Assembly (NCBI GenBank): GCA_019279435.1
Contig: JAAALK010000079.1
Span: forward strand, 109,242,664 to 109,306,663
Length of the DNA stretch: 64,000 nucleotides
Direction of reading: 5' to 3'
DNA from: Zizania palustris
Taxonomy: Eukaryota > Streptophyta > Magnoliopsida > Poales > Poaceae
Part shown: in pieces, positions 22,287-34,070 of the stretch
Layout: the number at the start of each line of letters is the position of its first letter
Position numbering within the stretch: the first letter of the stretch is position 1
The notes under the pieces: generated by a model
What the model saw: only the letters and a program-made list of their open reading frames with translations
Databases searched by the model: none
Told to the model about the DNA's origin: nothing
Program-made: the position numbers and the translations under genes

Positions 22287-23554
22287 TGAGTTCAACAACA
22301 CCAATGTTGGACTATGTGGGATGAAGTTTGGTCCGATGCCGCCACAAGAAAGAAGTAGATACATCGAACCAGACGATGTCCATCATAGTCCTCCATGGTC
22401 GAAAAGGGAAGCAATTAAGGATATGAGGAGATTTATGAGGACTTCTGCAATGCAGAAACAATGTTTCAAATATATATATATATATAGAAGTCTTAGCAGC
22501 ACCTGAAGGCTAAAGGTTGATTATTAATGGAGAATTCAATGGTACTTTGGAAATGACAGGATACAGGAAGCCTTAAATGACTGATAATTTTGAAGCATTA
22601 GCTACACTTATGCTCCGAAACTGGGGCATGTGTTGATGGCAAAATTTGGTTAGAATCCAAGCCCAGTAAGGACCCGGTATGGTTAGTAGAAGTCAAAGAG
22701 GTCCAATCAAAGTTAATCAAATTAGTCCATCTATTGTATGTGACCGGATATGGAGGAGCCGAAAGAGATGAAGATGGAGATGCAAATAGAATCAGTTACA
22801 GTCGTGGTGGACGGCAAGTCTCTGGATTATAAATATGTATCTAGTAGGTAGATTAGAGGACACATCCAACTAAAACCACAAAACTACTCTCGTCGCATCG
22901 CGACCCTTGTTTATTCAAGGTTAATCCCGGTGGCACTTGGCATTTGGAGCTAGGTTGCATCGTTTCGATCTCTGGTGAAGAGGTGAGTTCCGCCACCCTG
23001 GTGATTATATCGACTATTCTAGTGTCGTTCAAGGCTGCATCGCTTTGATCTCTTGTGACACCGGTTCGGTCAATATAATTATTGGTTTATCTTGGTGTAT
23101 TACATAGGTTTGAGGCTACATCGTTACAATATCTTAAATCGAAGTAGATCAGGTATCTTAGTTTAAGGCTTTATTGGTTGAGTTTGACATCTTGGTCTAT
23201 TGTATCAGGTTTATGTTGTACATCATTCATCTGAATAAAGTATGCCTGGTATGTTGAAAGATTGTTAGTCATTTATGATTTAGCAACTGTTTTGGTTGAA
23301 TCCGATCTTGCTGTCACGATGATTTAGATAGTATGGATACATTTTCTAGTATACTAAATTTAGATTCTATCGGAGTACAAGCCGATAGGTTGCCTTTTAA
23401 TTCCGCGTTACATATTTTTGGCATCGGGATCACCGATCAGCTCGTGCGTATAGCGCACGCTTTGCCCTCTATCGATCCGATAGCACGGGCGTTGCGTATC
23501 GGCCGATCGCCTAATCGCTCCCGATAGCCCTTCGCCGATATGCGTGTATCAACA
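22287..23554 (+). mobile_element. Element J: 3' end of a Gypsy-type element with its LTR
   Basis: A 340-bp internal tail carries a short frame (22321-22506) with SPPWSKREAIKDMRRFMRTSAMQKQCFKY, which I do not recognise. A purine-rich AAACTGGGGCA tract follows and then one LTR. No second LTR or primer site is seen, so the element is 5'-truncated. Its LTR is homologous to that of element L on the other side of the FKBP gene. Confidence 0.65.
22631..23554 (+). repeat. LTR of element J (about 924 bp)
   Basis: Begins TGTTGATGGC and ends GTGTATCAACA. The block 22885-22990 (AAGGTTAATCCCGGTGGCA...GGAGCTAGGTTGCATC) is matched by the reverse complement of 31560-31650 in element L, and TTCTATCGGAGTACAAGCCGATAG at 23367 is matched at about 31165. 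The right end is rich in ATCGG/CCGAT words. Confidence 0.7.
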
Positions 23555-24639
23555 TGTATCATATCCATAATAGCCGATCGGTGTTGCTACTAACGATTTC
23601 TTGTACCTTACTAGTTGTTCAAACTTATTGGCACACTCAGAATGCCGATAATTTAGAACCTGCACTGGAGTTAAGCAGATCTTTTAGGCCACGCGTGAAA
23701 CCAAAAACGACACCGACAATCACCATAACGCTTTCTGTCTACTTCGACCGTCAGTCATCGTCGTCTATTGTACACCAATAACATATTGTACACCAATAAC
23801 AGGAACCAACCTACATCAGTTGTAGTATCTTCGTCTACGACCGTTCAATACATGTATTGTGATCCCTCTTGGTTTTTAATTTTGTTTTATGAAACCATGA
23901 TTAGATTGCCCATGTTTACTAGTATGTTAGATGGGTACATACTAGTCCTTATGGATGCCATAATTTATCTATTTCGAAAATTAATATTACAATTGTCTAA
24001 TTCTCCCGTGCTACCTGCCGGATTAAAACATCGTGGAGATCAACAAGCCAATTAGGCAAGGATTACTTTGATGGTGATAGATGATCGATCTAGCAGCACA
24101 TCCCATGCAGCTAGTTTGTTGTCAAGTGCAACTGACAGTTCTTTGACACATTTTTTTCGTTGTTTCAGTCCGTATTCAGACCAACAAAAAATTTGCGTTA
24201 AAATGGCCCAAATGGTTGTTTGATTGAGCTGCTGGGGCTGAGCACACAGCAAGCCCTATATTTACTCTAGGCCCAGCCTAACACTCACCAGGTTTAACAA
24301 AATCCTTGGACGTGGCCTGCTTGATTAGAGTTTAAAATATTTTCTTTTCTTTTTTGAAAATGGAACGGAGGCTCATTGGAACAAATGAACAATCACAAAT
24401 TACTTTCAATAAAATTACAGTGTGAATATACCTTATTCTTTATTGAAATTACAGCGCAAATTTTTACGGTAACTTTTGCTGAATTTGACAGTAAATCTCT
24501 GCATTAATCCGATTTGTACGCAAAATTTGACTGTTTTCAAACAAAAAATGTGTCCACGGACATTTACACAGCTACAGAAAACTGAACCAAACGTTGGAAG
24601 AGAAAATGAGAAGGCACATCACATTCACATTGGCCATTG
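23555..24639. other. Intergenic region upstream of the FKBP gene
   Basis: No coding frame I can support. It contains a perfect 18-bp tandem duplication TATTGTACACCAATAACA (23766-23801). The rest is AT-rich, with T-runs near 24340-24360. Confidence 0.6.
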
Positions 24640-24779
24640 GACCGACCCGGCCCAGCCTAGTCCAGCCCGGACCAGCCTAGTCCGGCCCGAACAGGCCCAA
24701 ACGGCGCATGAGGCTGTAGCAAGCCGCAAGCCTATCTCCTCCGTCGCCGCGGTCACCGCTCCTCTCCTCCGGCGATTCA
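24640..24779 (+). promoter_or_regulatory. Candidate promoter/5' UTR of the FKBP gene
   Basis: A GC-rich island right before the predicted start has GGCCCA words (24651 and 24693), like the site II elements common in promoters of housekeeping and plastid-protein genes. No TATA box is obvious. A four-codon upstream reading frame (ATG AGG CTG TAG, 24708-24719) lies 61 bases before the main ATG and might tune translation if it is in the mRNA. The transcription start is not determinable here. Confidence 0.4.
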
Positions 24780-27700
24780 ATGGACTTGGCACGCGCGCTT
24801 GCCGCACTCCCTGCCCCTCTGATAAAGGCTCGCCATGGAGCTCAGGCATCGCCGTCGCCGGCGCCGGCAGGTAAACTTCGATGATCCCTTCGCCGTTCGT
24901 TCTCGAGGTTAGGTTTCCCTGGCCTTCTGTTTTGGAACTCCTTCTCAATCTGAAGGATTGCATAAATTTGTTGGAAATTGGTCCTGATGTAGCCACCAAA
25001 TTAGTTTACGAAGGAACTGATTTTCATACTTGTCTGTATCCATGGTTGATTATGCAACCGTTGCTATATTGTAACATGCCCCTCGATGCAATGAATTTCA
25101 ATGAATTTATTGTTGTTGCTCATCGCAAGCTTCTGCGGTGTGCTTCTGTACAGGTGGTGTGTTGGATAGGAGGAGGCTACTGTTGATTCCTGCAATCAGT
25201 ATCAGCATTGGCTCCTTCCAGTACACTTTGGATAAGGCAGCAGCAAAGGCTGAGTTTGCAGATAGTGAGTCCTTTATCATTCTACCTCTCCATTTCAATA
25301 ATTCTCACATACAATATGCTTCAGCATATTTGATGGCGGCGGGGGTGTCAGCCTTGTCTGGAGCTCTGGGTTGGCAGATTGTGTTCGTGTGTTCGTTAAA
25401 GATGCTCAATATAAACTGCTAAACCTGTCATGTTCTGCTGTAGCAGAATTGAGAGAGGGAGGAAGGGAGGGAGGGGGATAGGGAGAGGGAGGGAGAGAGA
25501 GAGAGAGCCTATTATCACACTCAAATGAATTGATCTCAAGTGATTGATCTAGGTTGACTCACCTCACGACTTCAAATAAGGAGGGCTGGGCTGGGCTGGG
25601 CCAATCGTGGATTTAGTGTCACCATAAATTTGTCAACTAACGATTACTAGACATACTAAACTATTATCATTAACACTAAATTATATAGAAATACTTGATC
25701 ATCCAATAAGTTATTGTTGTCTTGTGACAATAATAGAACTATGTTGCATTGTTACATGATCCACCCCTAGTATATGTATCTAACTGCAAAACTGTTATTG
25801 ACTGAAGCTTATATGGTCCTTTTATTGGACAAGCGTTAACTTGGTTGGTACTATGACTAAAAGAAAACACAACAAAAACTGTTTAATTGTACATTACTTT
25901 GTCGAATTGCAATTTCAGTGCCTGCGCTTCGTGGGAAGGATTATGGAAAGACGAAGATGAAATATCCAGATTACACGGAAACAGAATCAGGCCTTCAGTA
26001 CAAGGTGATTTACTTTCTCAACTTGGCCGGTTTGGCCGGTATTAATTTGGTAGTCGGAACAACGACAATCTAGTGCGGTTCTGTCAAAATCCTATGAAAC
26101 TATGGATTAGATCCGAGAAAGAGTTTGAAAGAAGAAAAAAAAACAGAAAGGATTTCGGATCTACAGTAATCGCCGGTTACTGTTCATCGCTTATACGGCG
26201 GGTTCCCCTTCGTCCGGTCTCAGTCGACGATTTCGTCATTGTCACGGGTCTTCCCCGCCAGCCTGTGCGTATGTTCTCTCTGTCGGATCCCCCACATCAG
26301 CCCTCTATCGCCGGTTTTGCCGCCCGTCGCATCGGTTTTCTACACAGGCGTCATCACCAGGCGCGGCTCGAGGAATCTCCGCTCGTCACCTCGCCATTGA
26401 TCCGTGCAGGCAACAGCCATCTCCGAGTGCCTGTGCGTGCTCCTCTGATTCGGCGACCTCCCCATGGGCCCCAGGGGTCGTGTCTTAGCTGCCGGCCGTC
26501 ACCAGGCTTCCGATCTCCCGGCCTGCGGGTCCGTCCGTGTCCAGGCCGCCTCCACGTGATGCCTCCGCCGGCGGACAACCACCGGTTCTCCCCGCCGTCG
26601 TCGGTTGTCCAAGCCGGCTCAAGCACGCGAGCCCCCGATCGTGGCTGGCCAAGCCACCCGCTGCTGCAAAGAGCCACACGAGATCTAGATTTGCCACATA
26701 AGATTCCCCGAGACCGGCCTGGTTCGCAACCATGTTTGGGTCCGCTCAAGATCCTGCGGTGATGACTGCCGATAAGAAGCTCGACTTCCTCATGGCAGCC
26801 GTGAGTCAAATAATAGGCCAACTATCCACAATCAACGACTGTCTCGACAACCACGACCTCAGATTGACACTGATCGAAAAGAAAATCGATAGAGCATCGA
26901 ATGGCGTTGTTGTCCTTACCAATGAGGACGTTGAGGACAAAGATGACGAAGTGCTTCCTCGCTCAGAGAGTCTCAACGATGGAGGCAACCGCGTTGGCAA
27001 CAGTGGCCACGTTTGCAAACGTCAACGGGGGTGCTGCGGATGCCTTGTCCCGGCATAAAGAAGGGGGGACAGCATTTGTCCCGCAGCATTCCATCCGCAA
27101 CAGTGCATGACACGGATCAGTGCGTCGTGCGCCCGAAGCCACACCGCCACCTAGCTTGCACGCTGTGGTGCGCCCACACACACCTGGGAGCGCCCTTCGC
27201 TACTCGCCATGCCCGCATGTGGCAAGCAGCGTCGTCACCACCCGCGCCCGAACGCACGCCGTCGCACCGCTGCTCGTCATGGCCGCACGTCGCCACACTG
27301 CCAACCTCTCGTGCGACCCTCCGGTGCGCCGCCGCTTGCTCCGCCTGAAGTGCTGCGCCTCCACTGAGCCGCCCCTTCGTACAACAATTCAATTAATGCT
27401 TCACAGCAGTACAGCTCGCGGACGAGCTATTTGTTGGGGAGAGGGGAAATGTTACGGACTCCCTTTATGAGCCGACGGTTAGGGCTGGGCTGAGGCCCAA
27501 GCTGAGTAGATTTAGTTAGAAATAATTCAGTTTAGATTTCTAGTTAGAGATAATTCAGTTTAGATTTTCTCTTGAAGGATAGTAGATTAGATTAGTGGAG
27601 TCCTCAGAGATTAAGGGTCTTGGCCTTATAAAAGGCATGAGTCATAAGCTGTAATAATAAGGAAGGAATAAAGGTCTCTCCGGTTAGGGTAAGATTTACC

Positions 27701-28841
27701 TTCTCAACTTGGCCGGTATCACTTCTACGAGGAGATCTCCATTTTTTCAACATTGTCTTTACATGATGGGACATGCTCTGTTTGTATTTTTAATGACAAA
27801 TTACAGGACTTGAGAGTCGGTGATGGCCCCTCTCCAAGGAATGGGGAGACTGTAGTGGTGAGTTAACTTGTGTATATGCATGTGCATCTCGATATTCAGT
27901 GTGATTATCTGTTATGACAACCCTGATGTAGGCTTGGATTTTTTGATTGCCATTAAGGTTGACTGGGATGGCTACACAATTGGATACTATGGTCGCATAT
28001 TTGAAGCTAGAAACAAGACCAAAGGTGGCTCCTTTGAGGTACAAATTGACGTGTGTAGTTATACAAGGATAAGTCCTTGGTTTCCTTACAAACTTTGCAT
28101 TCGTAGGTTTTATTGGAGTAGGACGGTTGGATGGATTGCAGTGCAGATACTTTTTAAATATGAATCGAGTTATTCATTTAATTTCAGCAATACCTTATTG
28201 TGTAATTTGAATTGCAGGGTGGAGATAAAGATTTCTACAAATTTAAGCTTGGATCGGGTCAGGTGAATTACTAATTTATTCATTCAAGCATGCATTGTAC
28301 CATATTTTTGTTGTACTGTTCCATTTTCATGTCTGTTTTCGCAATCTAACTACTCGAATGTTCACAACGTTATAGTTAAAGTCTTTCTATGAAGGACCAT
28401 TCTGACAAATTGCATTTCTAATAATTAGGTCATACCTGCTTTTGAGGAGGCTATATCAGGCATGGCTCCAAGAGGAGTTAGGAGGTCAAGCGTCTCCTTT
28501 TTGTCCCTTTTCAAGAACTAATTTGAGTAATTTCATTATAATTGGATCTTTATAATCACAAGTAAAGGTAATATCGATGAAATTCATACACTCCAGGATA
28601 ATAGTACCACCGGATCTTGGATACCCAGACAATGACTTCAACAAGTTGGGTCCAAAACCAACGACATTCTCGGTAATTGTAGTTTGGCATGGCTGCACAA
28701 ACTTTATCAATCAATTATGCTAAATACCTAACATTTTTACAGGGACAAAGAGCTCTGGATTTTGTTCTTAGGAATCAAGGACTGATAGATAAAACTCTGC
28801 TGTTTGACATTGAACTTCTGAAGATAATACCAAGTCAATAG
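24780..28841 (+). CDS. FKBP-type peptidyl-prolyl isomerase, thylakoid-lumen type (FKBP18-like), nine exons
   Basis: Exons that keep frame with GT...AG introns: 24780-24870, 25154-25264, 25919-26004, 27807-27857, 27958-28038, 28218-28262, 28429-28484, 28597-28672, 28743-28841; 231 residues. Residues 1-30 are Ala-rich like a chloroplast transit peptide. Residues 36-38 are RRR, followed by a hydrophobic core (LLLIPAISISIGSF) and AAAKA, a twin-arginine signal for the thylakoid lumen. The FKBP fold spans about 92-229: GLQYKDLRVGDGP, VDWDGYTIGYYGRIFEARN, GQVIPAFEEAISGM, VPPDLGYP and LLFDIELLKI. Against FKBP12 the active-site Asp is Glu and the Trp is Phe, so isomerase activity may be low and a chaperone or assembly role is possible. 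The FKBP18 assignment is from memory of the family; the fold is secure. Intron 3 holds retrotransposon M. Confidence 0.9.
25449..25508 (+). repeat. GA-rich microsatellite in FKBP intron 2
   Basis: A run of GAGA, GGGA and GGAA units ends in (GA)n at about 25491-25506. It is low-complexity intron sequence. Confidence 0.8.
26732..27055 (+). pseudogene. Element M gag-like ORF fragment
   Basis: A 108-codon frame contains a helical leucine/isoleucine heptad stretch (KLDFLMAAVSQIIGQLSTINDCLDNHDLRLTLIEKKI) resembling the N-terminal coiled coil of some plant retrotransposon gag proteins, then an acidic segment. There is no zinc knuckle. The upstream GC-rich region (26073-26730) is probably leader. 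Assignment as gag is by shape and position only. Confidence 0.4.
27450..27721 (+). repeat. LTR of element M (272 bp)
   Basis: TGTTACGGAC...GGCCGGTATCA. It carries a TATA-like TTATAAAAGG at 27627 and an AATAAGGAAGGAATAAA stretch (27653-27671) that could act as a polyadenylation signal. Because it lies in the sense direction within an intron, it could in principle cause early termination of the FKBP transcript. Confidence 0.6.
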
Positions 28842-30954
28842 TATGCGTTTATGAAGTTCCTTTCTGTCTTTGAAAGTGATTTTGGATCGTATAGATGTTA
28901 ATTTTTCGTTCCATTTTTTGTCCAACTGGACCCAGTAAAATGTACAAGCATGCATTTTGCCAGGGCGCAATGTTAATGACTATTTGGAGAAAAATATACA
29001 TGTTTTGGGCGTGGGATCAGTTGACATGTAAATATATACCATCAATTTGAACATGCACAAAATTTAACAAGGATATGTACATGTGCTGATGTGGACATTT
29101 TTTAAGTCTCATGGAGTTGATTGCTGTTTCTGTTCTTTTCTTGGAGGAGAAGAATATCATAACGAGTCGCTGAGCTGACATTTCATTAAATATACTTGAT
29201 GTCAAATACTTGTACAGAGTGCATGGCAGATCATATATTGCACAAACACAGAACATAATTCTGCCGAGCATTATAATTTACAAACCGGACCAAGTGGCTA
29301 CCTGATGGAAGAAGCCAGCAACCATCAGCATTGAGCAATTTTTCTGCAAGAGAACAGAAAACCCAATCCAATATATTTTGAACACAATCTCAGTGGGATC
29401 AATGAGAAATACGATCTGAAAACAAACATCATTTCTTGTTTTCAGATCACCCAAACAATTTTAGAGTTAGATGGGAACATGCCAATCCACCCACCCCATA
29501 GCTCCTGGAGGGAACATGGTGCCTTTATTGCAGTGTCACACCCATGGTAACTGTTTCATCACAAATTCACAGTAACAAAATTTGGAACCTTTGCACACTG
29601 GTTGACAACTTGATTTTCAAAATAATGATAAATACAAAGACATACAGAGAAGGTGACCTTTTGCTAAAATTCATTGTAACCTGTGGCATGTTAATTAGTT
29701 GCACATTGCTATGCCTGGCTTGCAGACACCTGATTAACTGTGGTATTTCACCAAACAAGGCCACAACATTCCTGAAGTGAATAAAACCCTAATCCTCTTT
29801 CAGCAACCAAAATGTGTTTACTAAGGTTGAAACTATATAGTATAGGAAATTGTTCTGCCTGCCAGGAGGTTGTTACCTAGCCATACATCCTCACAGAATT
29901 GTGTATGCTCAACATTACCAGTTACATTTTTACAAAAGGTGAAAACACATCCTTATTGGACAAGAAACCAGAATGGAGATGAGAAGAAGGTTCATATTTA
30001 GTATTTACATTGAACAATGGGATGAACCTTGCCTGTATACTTACCTTAGCATCTCTTGCCAAAGTCTTTCATAACTCTCCAATTTCCACAACCATTTAGA
30101 TAGCAAACAAGCATTCATAAGATTCAAATGAAGGATCAGCATTATTTGATTAGCGCAACCTATCCCTACGATGTTTCCCTGTTGTTTCTCTTTTTGTTTT
30201 GTGTGGATTATCTGGTAATAATTGAAAGGTCAAAAGTTAGAACTCCCATTATCGTGTGTGGCAGAAGCTCATGAGTACATATCACGCATCTGTTGACACT
30301 TTGTATGAATTAGAAGTAATTGATTATGATAAAGATAAATTATTGTGTGCACTAAACTTTCATCTGCATTTGCTTCATAACTGGTAATAACAATGGAGTC
30401 TACCACACTATGTTATGGCGGTGTGACGAAGCATGACGATGCACCACTTTCATATCTTTGCATTGCTTATGTAGAGCGGCGTGGTGACACCATGGATACA
30501 TTGGTGTGACGAATAGTTGAACATACTATGATGTGTAAATGCAGCCCAAAAGTCATAGCCTAGGATATTATAAAATCAAAGTAGTAATACAAATGTAGAA
30601 AAAAACATTTCTCTATCAAAAGTCATCCAATGCAAACTCATCAAAATCATTAAAACATCCATATTCTTTCAACCATCTTTAGTAGAATCCATTGATTATT
30701 CATCAAAGTCATCTACATCAGCAATTCAGCATCATGCCATCATCCAAAATCACCTCTTCCTCTCCTTCCTCGTCTTCTTCAACCACTCATCCAAAAGCAT
30801 ACATCACTTGTAGTTGTTGCATTTCACAGTTCATCCTAACCATGCCCTCTATGGTGCCTGCCACATCACTCATGGGTACAGTGCCATAGGACGCCAAACT
30901 ACCACCTACGTCTAGCATTACTCGGGGCTCCGAGTGCGTCCCCACGCACCCCGA
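28842..30954. other. FKBP 3' flank and intergenic DNA
   Basis: The first few hundred bases should include the FKBP 3' UTR. No further gene is supported. On the minus strand 29331-29290 looks like a short exon with AG and GT borders (reads LLNADGCWLLPSG in one frame), but nothing around it forms a gene. AT-rich spacer continues to element L. Confidence 0.5.
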
Positions 30955-31670
30955 TGTTGTGACCTAGGCCCTGGCTGCCAAGCCGATGACTGTAGTGAGA
31001 ATAGAATAATTGTGAGCGAATAGCGTCGATCGTTCGCAAGGCCGATAACCAAAGAAGCGCAATCGAGATGAATGCGCCATTGGCCGATGACATTGGCAAC
31101 TCATGCATATGGGCCGATGAACATTCCCCAATAGCGGATAAGATATGACATTGAATTGAAGATAACCTATCGGCTTGTACTCCGATAGAAATAAATAAAA
31201 CATGCTAGATAGCGCGTCTGTATCATCAAAATCATCACAATAACTAGACCGGACCTAACGAAGACAGTAGCTAGTCACAATGAACTTAATAATACTTCAA
31301 AGTATCGAGCACACTTTATTTAGATGAACGGTATACATAATGAAGAAGATACAATATAAAGAGATGTCAGACCTAACTGATGAAGTCTCAGACTTCTACA
31401 CCTAAATCACATCAATCTAAGAGATCAAACTGATGTAGTCTTAAACCTAGCCAATACACCGAGATAAACCGACGATAGTACTATTTCAGCCAATGTATCA
31501 AGAGATTAAATTGATGAAGCCGTGAAGAAACTGACCTAGTTGATACGATCATTGGGGGTGACGGGACTCACCTCTTTGCCGGAGATTGAAATGATGGAGC
31601 CTAGCTCCGAGTGCTGAATCCCGCTGGGATTAACCTTGGGAAGCAAAGGGTGGCGATGTGTCGAGTGGCA
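30955..31670 (-). repeat. Partial 3' LTR of element L
   Basis: Reverse complement shares long blocks with element J's LTR (22885-23000 and 23360-23390). The beginning of the LTR (U3 part) cannot be traced beyond about 31670. It carries the same CTATCGG/CCGATAG vocabulary. Confidence 0.65.
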
Positions 31671-31952
31671 ATAACCTACGATGGGTGGCCAACCTTTCCT
31701 GGCTATGTGGCCTCACCCTGTTAGTGCTCAGATCATGACTGCCCTATCACCTGTCTTTTCTGCCGCACTCAGGGCAATTGTCCATCTACGACAAGCAAAG
31801 CCATTCATTCCAGCAGAATCTGAAGAACTCACAATTACAATGGGGCTGAATCATGAGCACTCGTGATCGTCATATCCATCCATCCTTTCTCTTGACTTCT
31901 CATATTTTCCGATTAGAGCCAAGGAGGTGACACCACTATTGGTTCACCTGCT

Positions 31953-33689
31953 CTACTTTGATTGACGATCATCAGTGTGGTGTGCATGCACCATGTTGAT
32001 CAGGAAGGGGTGAATGTCGATGTTCATTGGCTTTTTCCCATCATCGAACTTGATTCGGCCTTGCTCCAAGGAAGATTGGATCTGTTGTCTAAATACTTTG
32101 CATTCGTTAGTGTGGTGAGATGGGGAGTTGTTCCACTTACAATAGTTGTTCTTCTTCAATTCATCGAGGGGCGGTATCACATGGTTAGGTGGCAACTGGA
32201 TTTGCTTTTTTTGAGCAATAGATCAAATATCCTATCGGCCTTGCTGATGTCGAAATCATACTTCTCTTCTTTATTATCTCGCTTCACCCATGGTCATGCG
32301 ATCTGTTTCTTGTTTCTGGTCCATTCAGACAAACTGATCTCCACATCGGACCCGCTATCCTCATCGGAGTCCGAATTCGGTGCATGAGCATATACCACCT
32401 TCTTTCTTTCTAGAATTGGCTCTCATGGGCTGATACTCGTTGTACCAGGTGTGATGGGCTCTCAAACTCATGCGATGAAAACCTTTCCTTTATCGAGTCC
32501 AGGAGCCCCTAGAATGCTAGCTCAGCTAGTTGCACGTTATTGAGGTTCAAGCTATAGCACCGGCTTCTCACGTCACGAAACATCTGTGCATAATCTTGGA
32601 CTGACTCATCCATCTTCTACTTTACCACCATTAAATCAGTGAGCTTCATCTCGTGTATGCCAGTGAAGAAATACTTATGAAACTTATTCTCCAAATCAGC
32701 CCATCCTTTGACAGAGTTCACCAGTAGTGACGATAGCGGGAAAAACCTAACCTTCAGGACTTCTTCAGCCGATGCCTCACCACACTAGGTGAGAAAATGG
32801 CTAATGTGCTCGATCATGGAGACTGAGTCTTGCCCCGAGAACTTGGTTAAGTCGAGGACTTTGTATCGATTTGGCAACGGCACCCGATCGAACCACTCTG
32901 GGTATGGTCGTCGATACATGTAGGTTTGGTCCTTGGGCTTGAGTCCGAATTGGTCCCAAATCACCTCAGTAATTCGGTTCACCCAATTGTCTTCTTAGTG
33001 GTTGGCGTGAGATATCAGTCAGTCATTGGGGGCTGCTGATACTGATCCAACTGAATAGCACTATATCTTTGTTCTTTATTGGAGTAGGGCGGTACTCCAT
33101 AGTATGTGGTGTGGTGGTACCCTTGAGTAATGCCATCGGGTGCCCCCCTTGGTGGCACAAGATCTGGCAGCATGTTCCTAGTGATTTTGTACACGGGTTG
33201 GGGTACCTCTTGCCTAATTGGCCCTTGTCGTGCGGGTGAAAGCTGGGATGGTGGCGTACCCCTACCAAAGGAATATCTGTTCTGGGACAGGTCCTGTCTA
33301 CCCACCCCCTAGAGCGCTAGTGTAGGTAACGGCATCGTCACATTAGTCTCTCGGCCGAACGAAGTGTTCGACGGACCCTGTCTTATCTGCCCTTGCGGTA
33401 TTAGCACCGACCGATTATGTCAAGGGTTTTGCAGCAGGCAAGGAGGATTAGTCGAGAAGTACACTGGGCCATATGTCGACTCTTGAGCAATTGTCCCATC
33501 GACAGTCTTTTTGATCAATCCGTGTAAGGTATTAACCAACACCTCAGACTGATTGATGAGGGCGTGATGCAGAGCATTGTCAACAGCTTCTTGAAAAGTA
33601 ACCCACAGACTCTCGGTTTGCTGAGGAATCTCACCAGCCGCAGCTGGTCTCGGTAACTGACTCCTCTAGACAAGGCTAGATCAAGTCAT
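31953..33689 (-). pseudogene. Element L gag (K-type), many stops
   Basis: Minus-strand translation gives ALHHALINQSEVLVNTLHGL, a Pro/Gln/Arg-rich linker (33305-33015), then PYPEWFDRVPLPNRYKVLDLTKFSG and FFPLSSLLVNSVKGWADLENKFHKYFFTG, matching K's gag core. It ends with NYCKWNNSPSHHTNECKVFRQQIQSSLEQGRIKF, where K has YCKWHDLLSHSNNDCNVFRR. At least half a dozen stops or frame changes occur. The conserved C..H..C spacing suggests this grass gag family keeps its nucleic-acid-binding motif. Confidence 0.78.
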
Positions 33690-34070
33690 GCCGAAAGCAT
33701 ATGTAGATCGAATCAATCAAGCATTTGTAAGCCGGTCTGCATTTCTATCTCTCAAGACAGCGAGGCCCGGCCCTAAAGGCAATGCTGGTACAAATAGTTG
33801 ACGACAAAACAAATGTTTACATCTGTCGGTCACGCTCCAACTTTATAAGATGTTGTCATCGCTCCATGTATCTATCTATATAGTTCATATATAGCTAGCG
33901 TGCAAGAAATTATGTGCATGGATATATATCCTCGAATAATTATCATATCATATAATTAAGTAAATATACATATATATATAACCATTAACTATGTAACGTT
34001 GCTAGCTAGCATGCAACTCGATCGCACATAGAAGATGACTTTAGTGTTGGATAATAGTCTTGTGATAGAT
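33690..34070. other. Spacer between elements L and the CACTA element
   Basis: About 380 bases, AT-rich from 33860 on, with TATATA runs at 33960-33980. I see no gene, primer site or LTR in it. Confidence 0.5.

Larger units (their letters stand above)
26005..27721 (+). mobile_element. Element M: small LTR retrotransposon inside FKBP intron 3
   Basis: A complete-looking right LTR (27450-27721) follows the purine tract GGGGAGAGGGGAAA (27437-27449). At the left only about 35 bp of matching LTR end remains (TTTACTTTCTCAACTTGGCCGGT, about 26010-26044), followed by TTTGGTAGTCGGAAC, a likely primer site. The interior is 1.4 kb with no reverse transcriptase or integrase, so it is non-autonomous. It lies in the gene's orientation and begins within a few bases of the exon 3 splice donor. 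Confidence 0.65.
30955..33689 (-). mobile_element. Element L: decayed Gypsy gag plus partial LTR, minus strand
   Basis: Minus-strand order is gag (33689-31953), a 280-bp unassigned stretch, then an LTR remnant (about 31670-30955) whose outer end reads ...GTCACAACA. The LTR is homologous to element J's. Pol is missing, as in element K, and no 5' LTR is seen to the right of gag. Frequent stops show an old insertion. Confidence 0.7.

Noticed and set aside
17398..23554. Element J as the continuation of H to the right of element I
   Set aside because: The flanks of I (CGTGC and TGAGT) do not match, and J's interior does not continue H's integrase C-terminus.
24708..24719. Alternative start for the FKBP protein at the upstream ATG
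   Set aside because: It runs into TAG after three codons; the ATG at 24780 gives a continuous frame through all nine exons.
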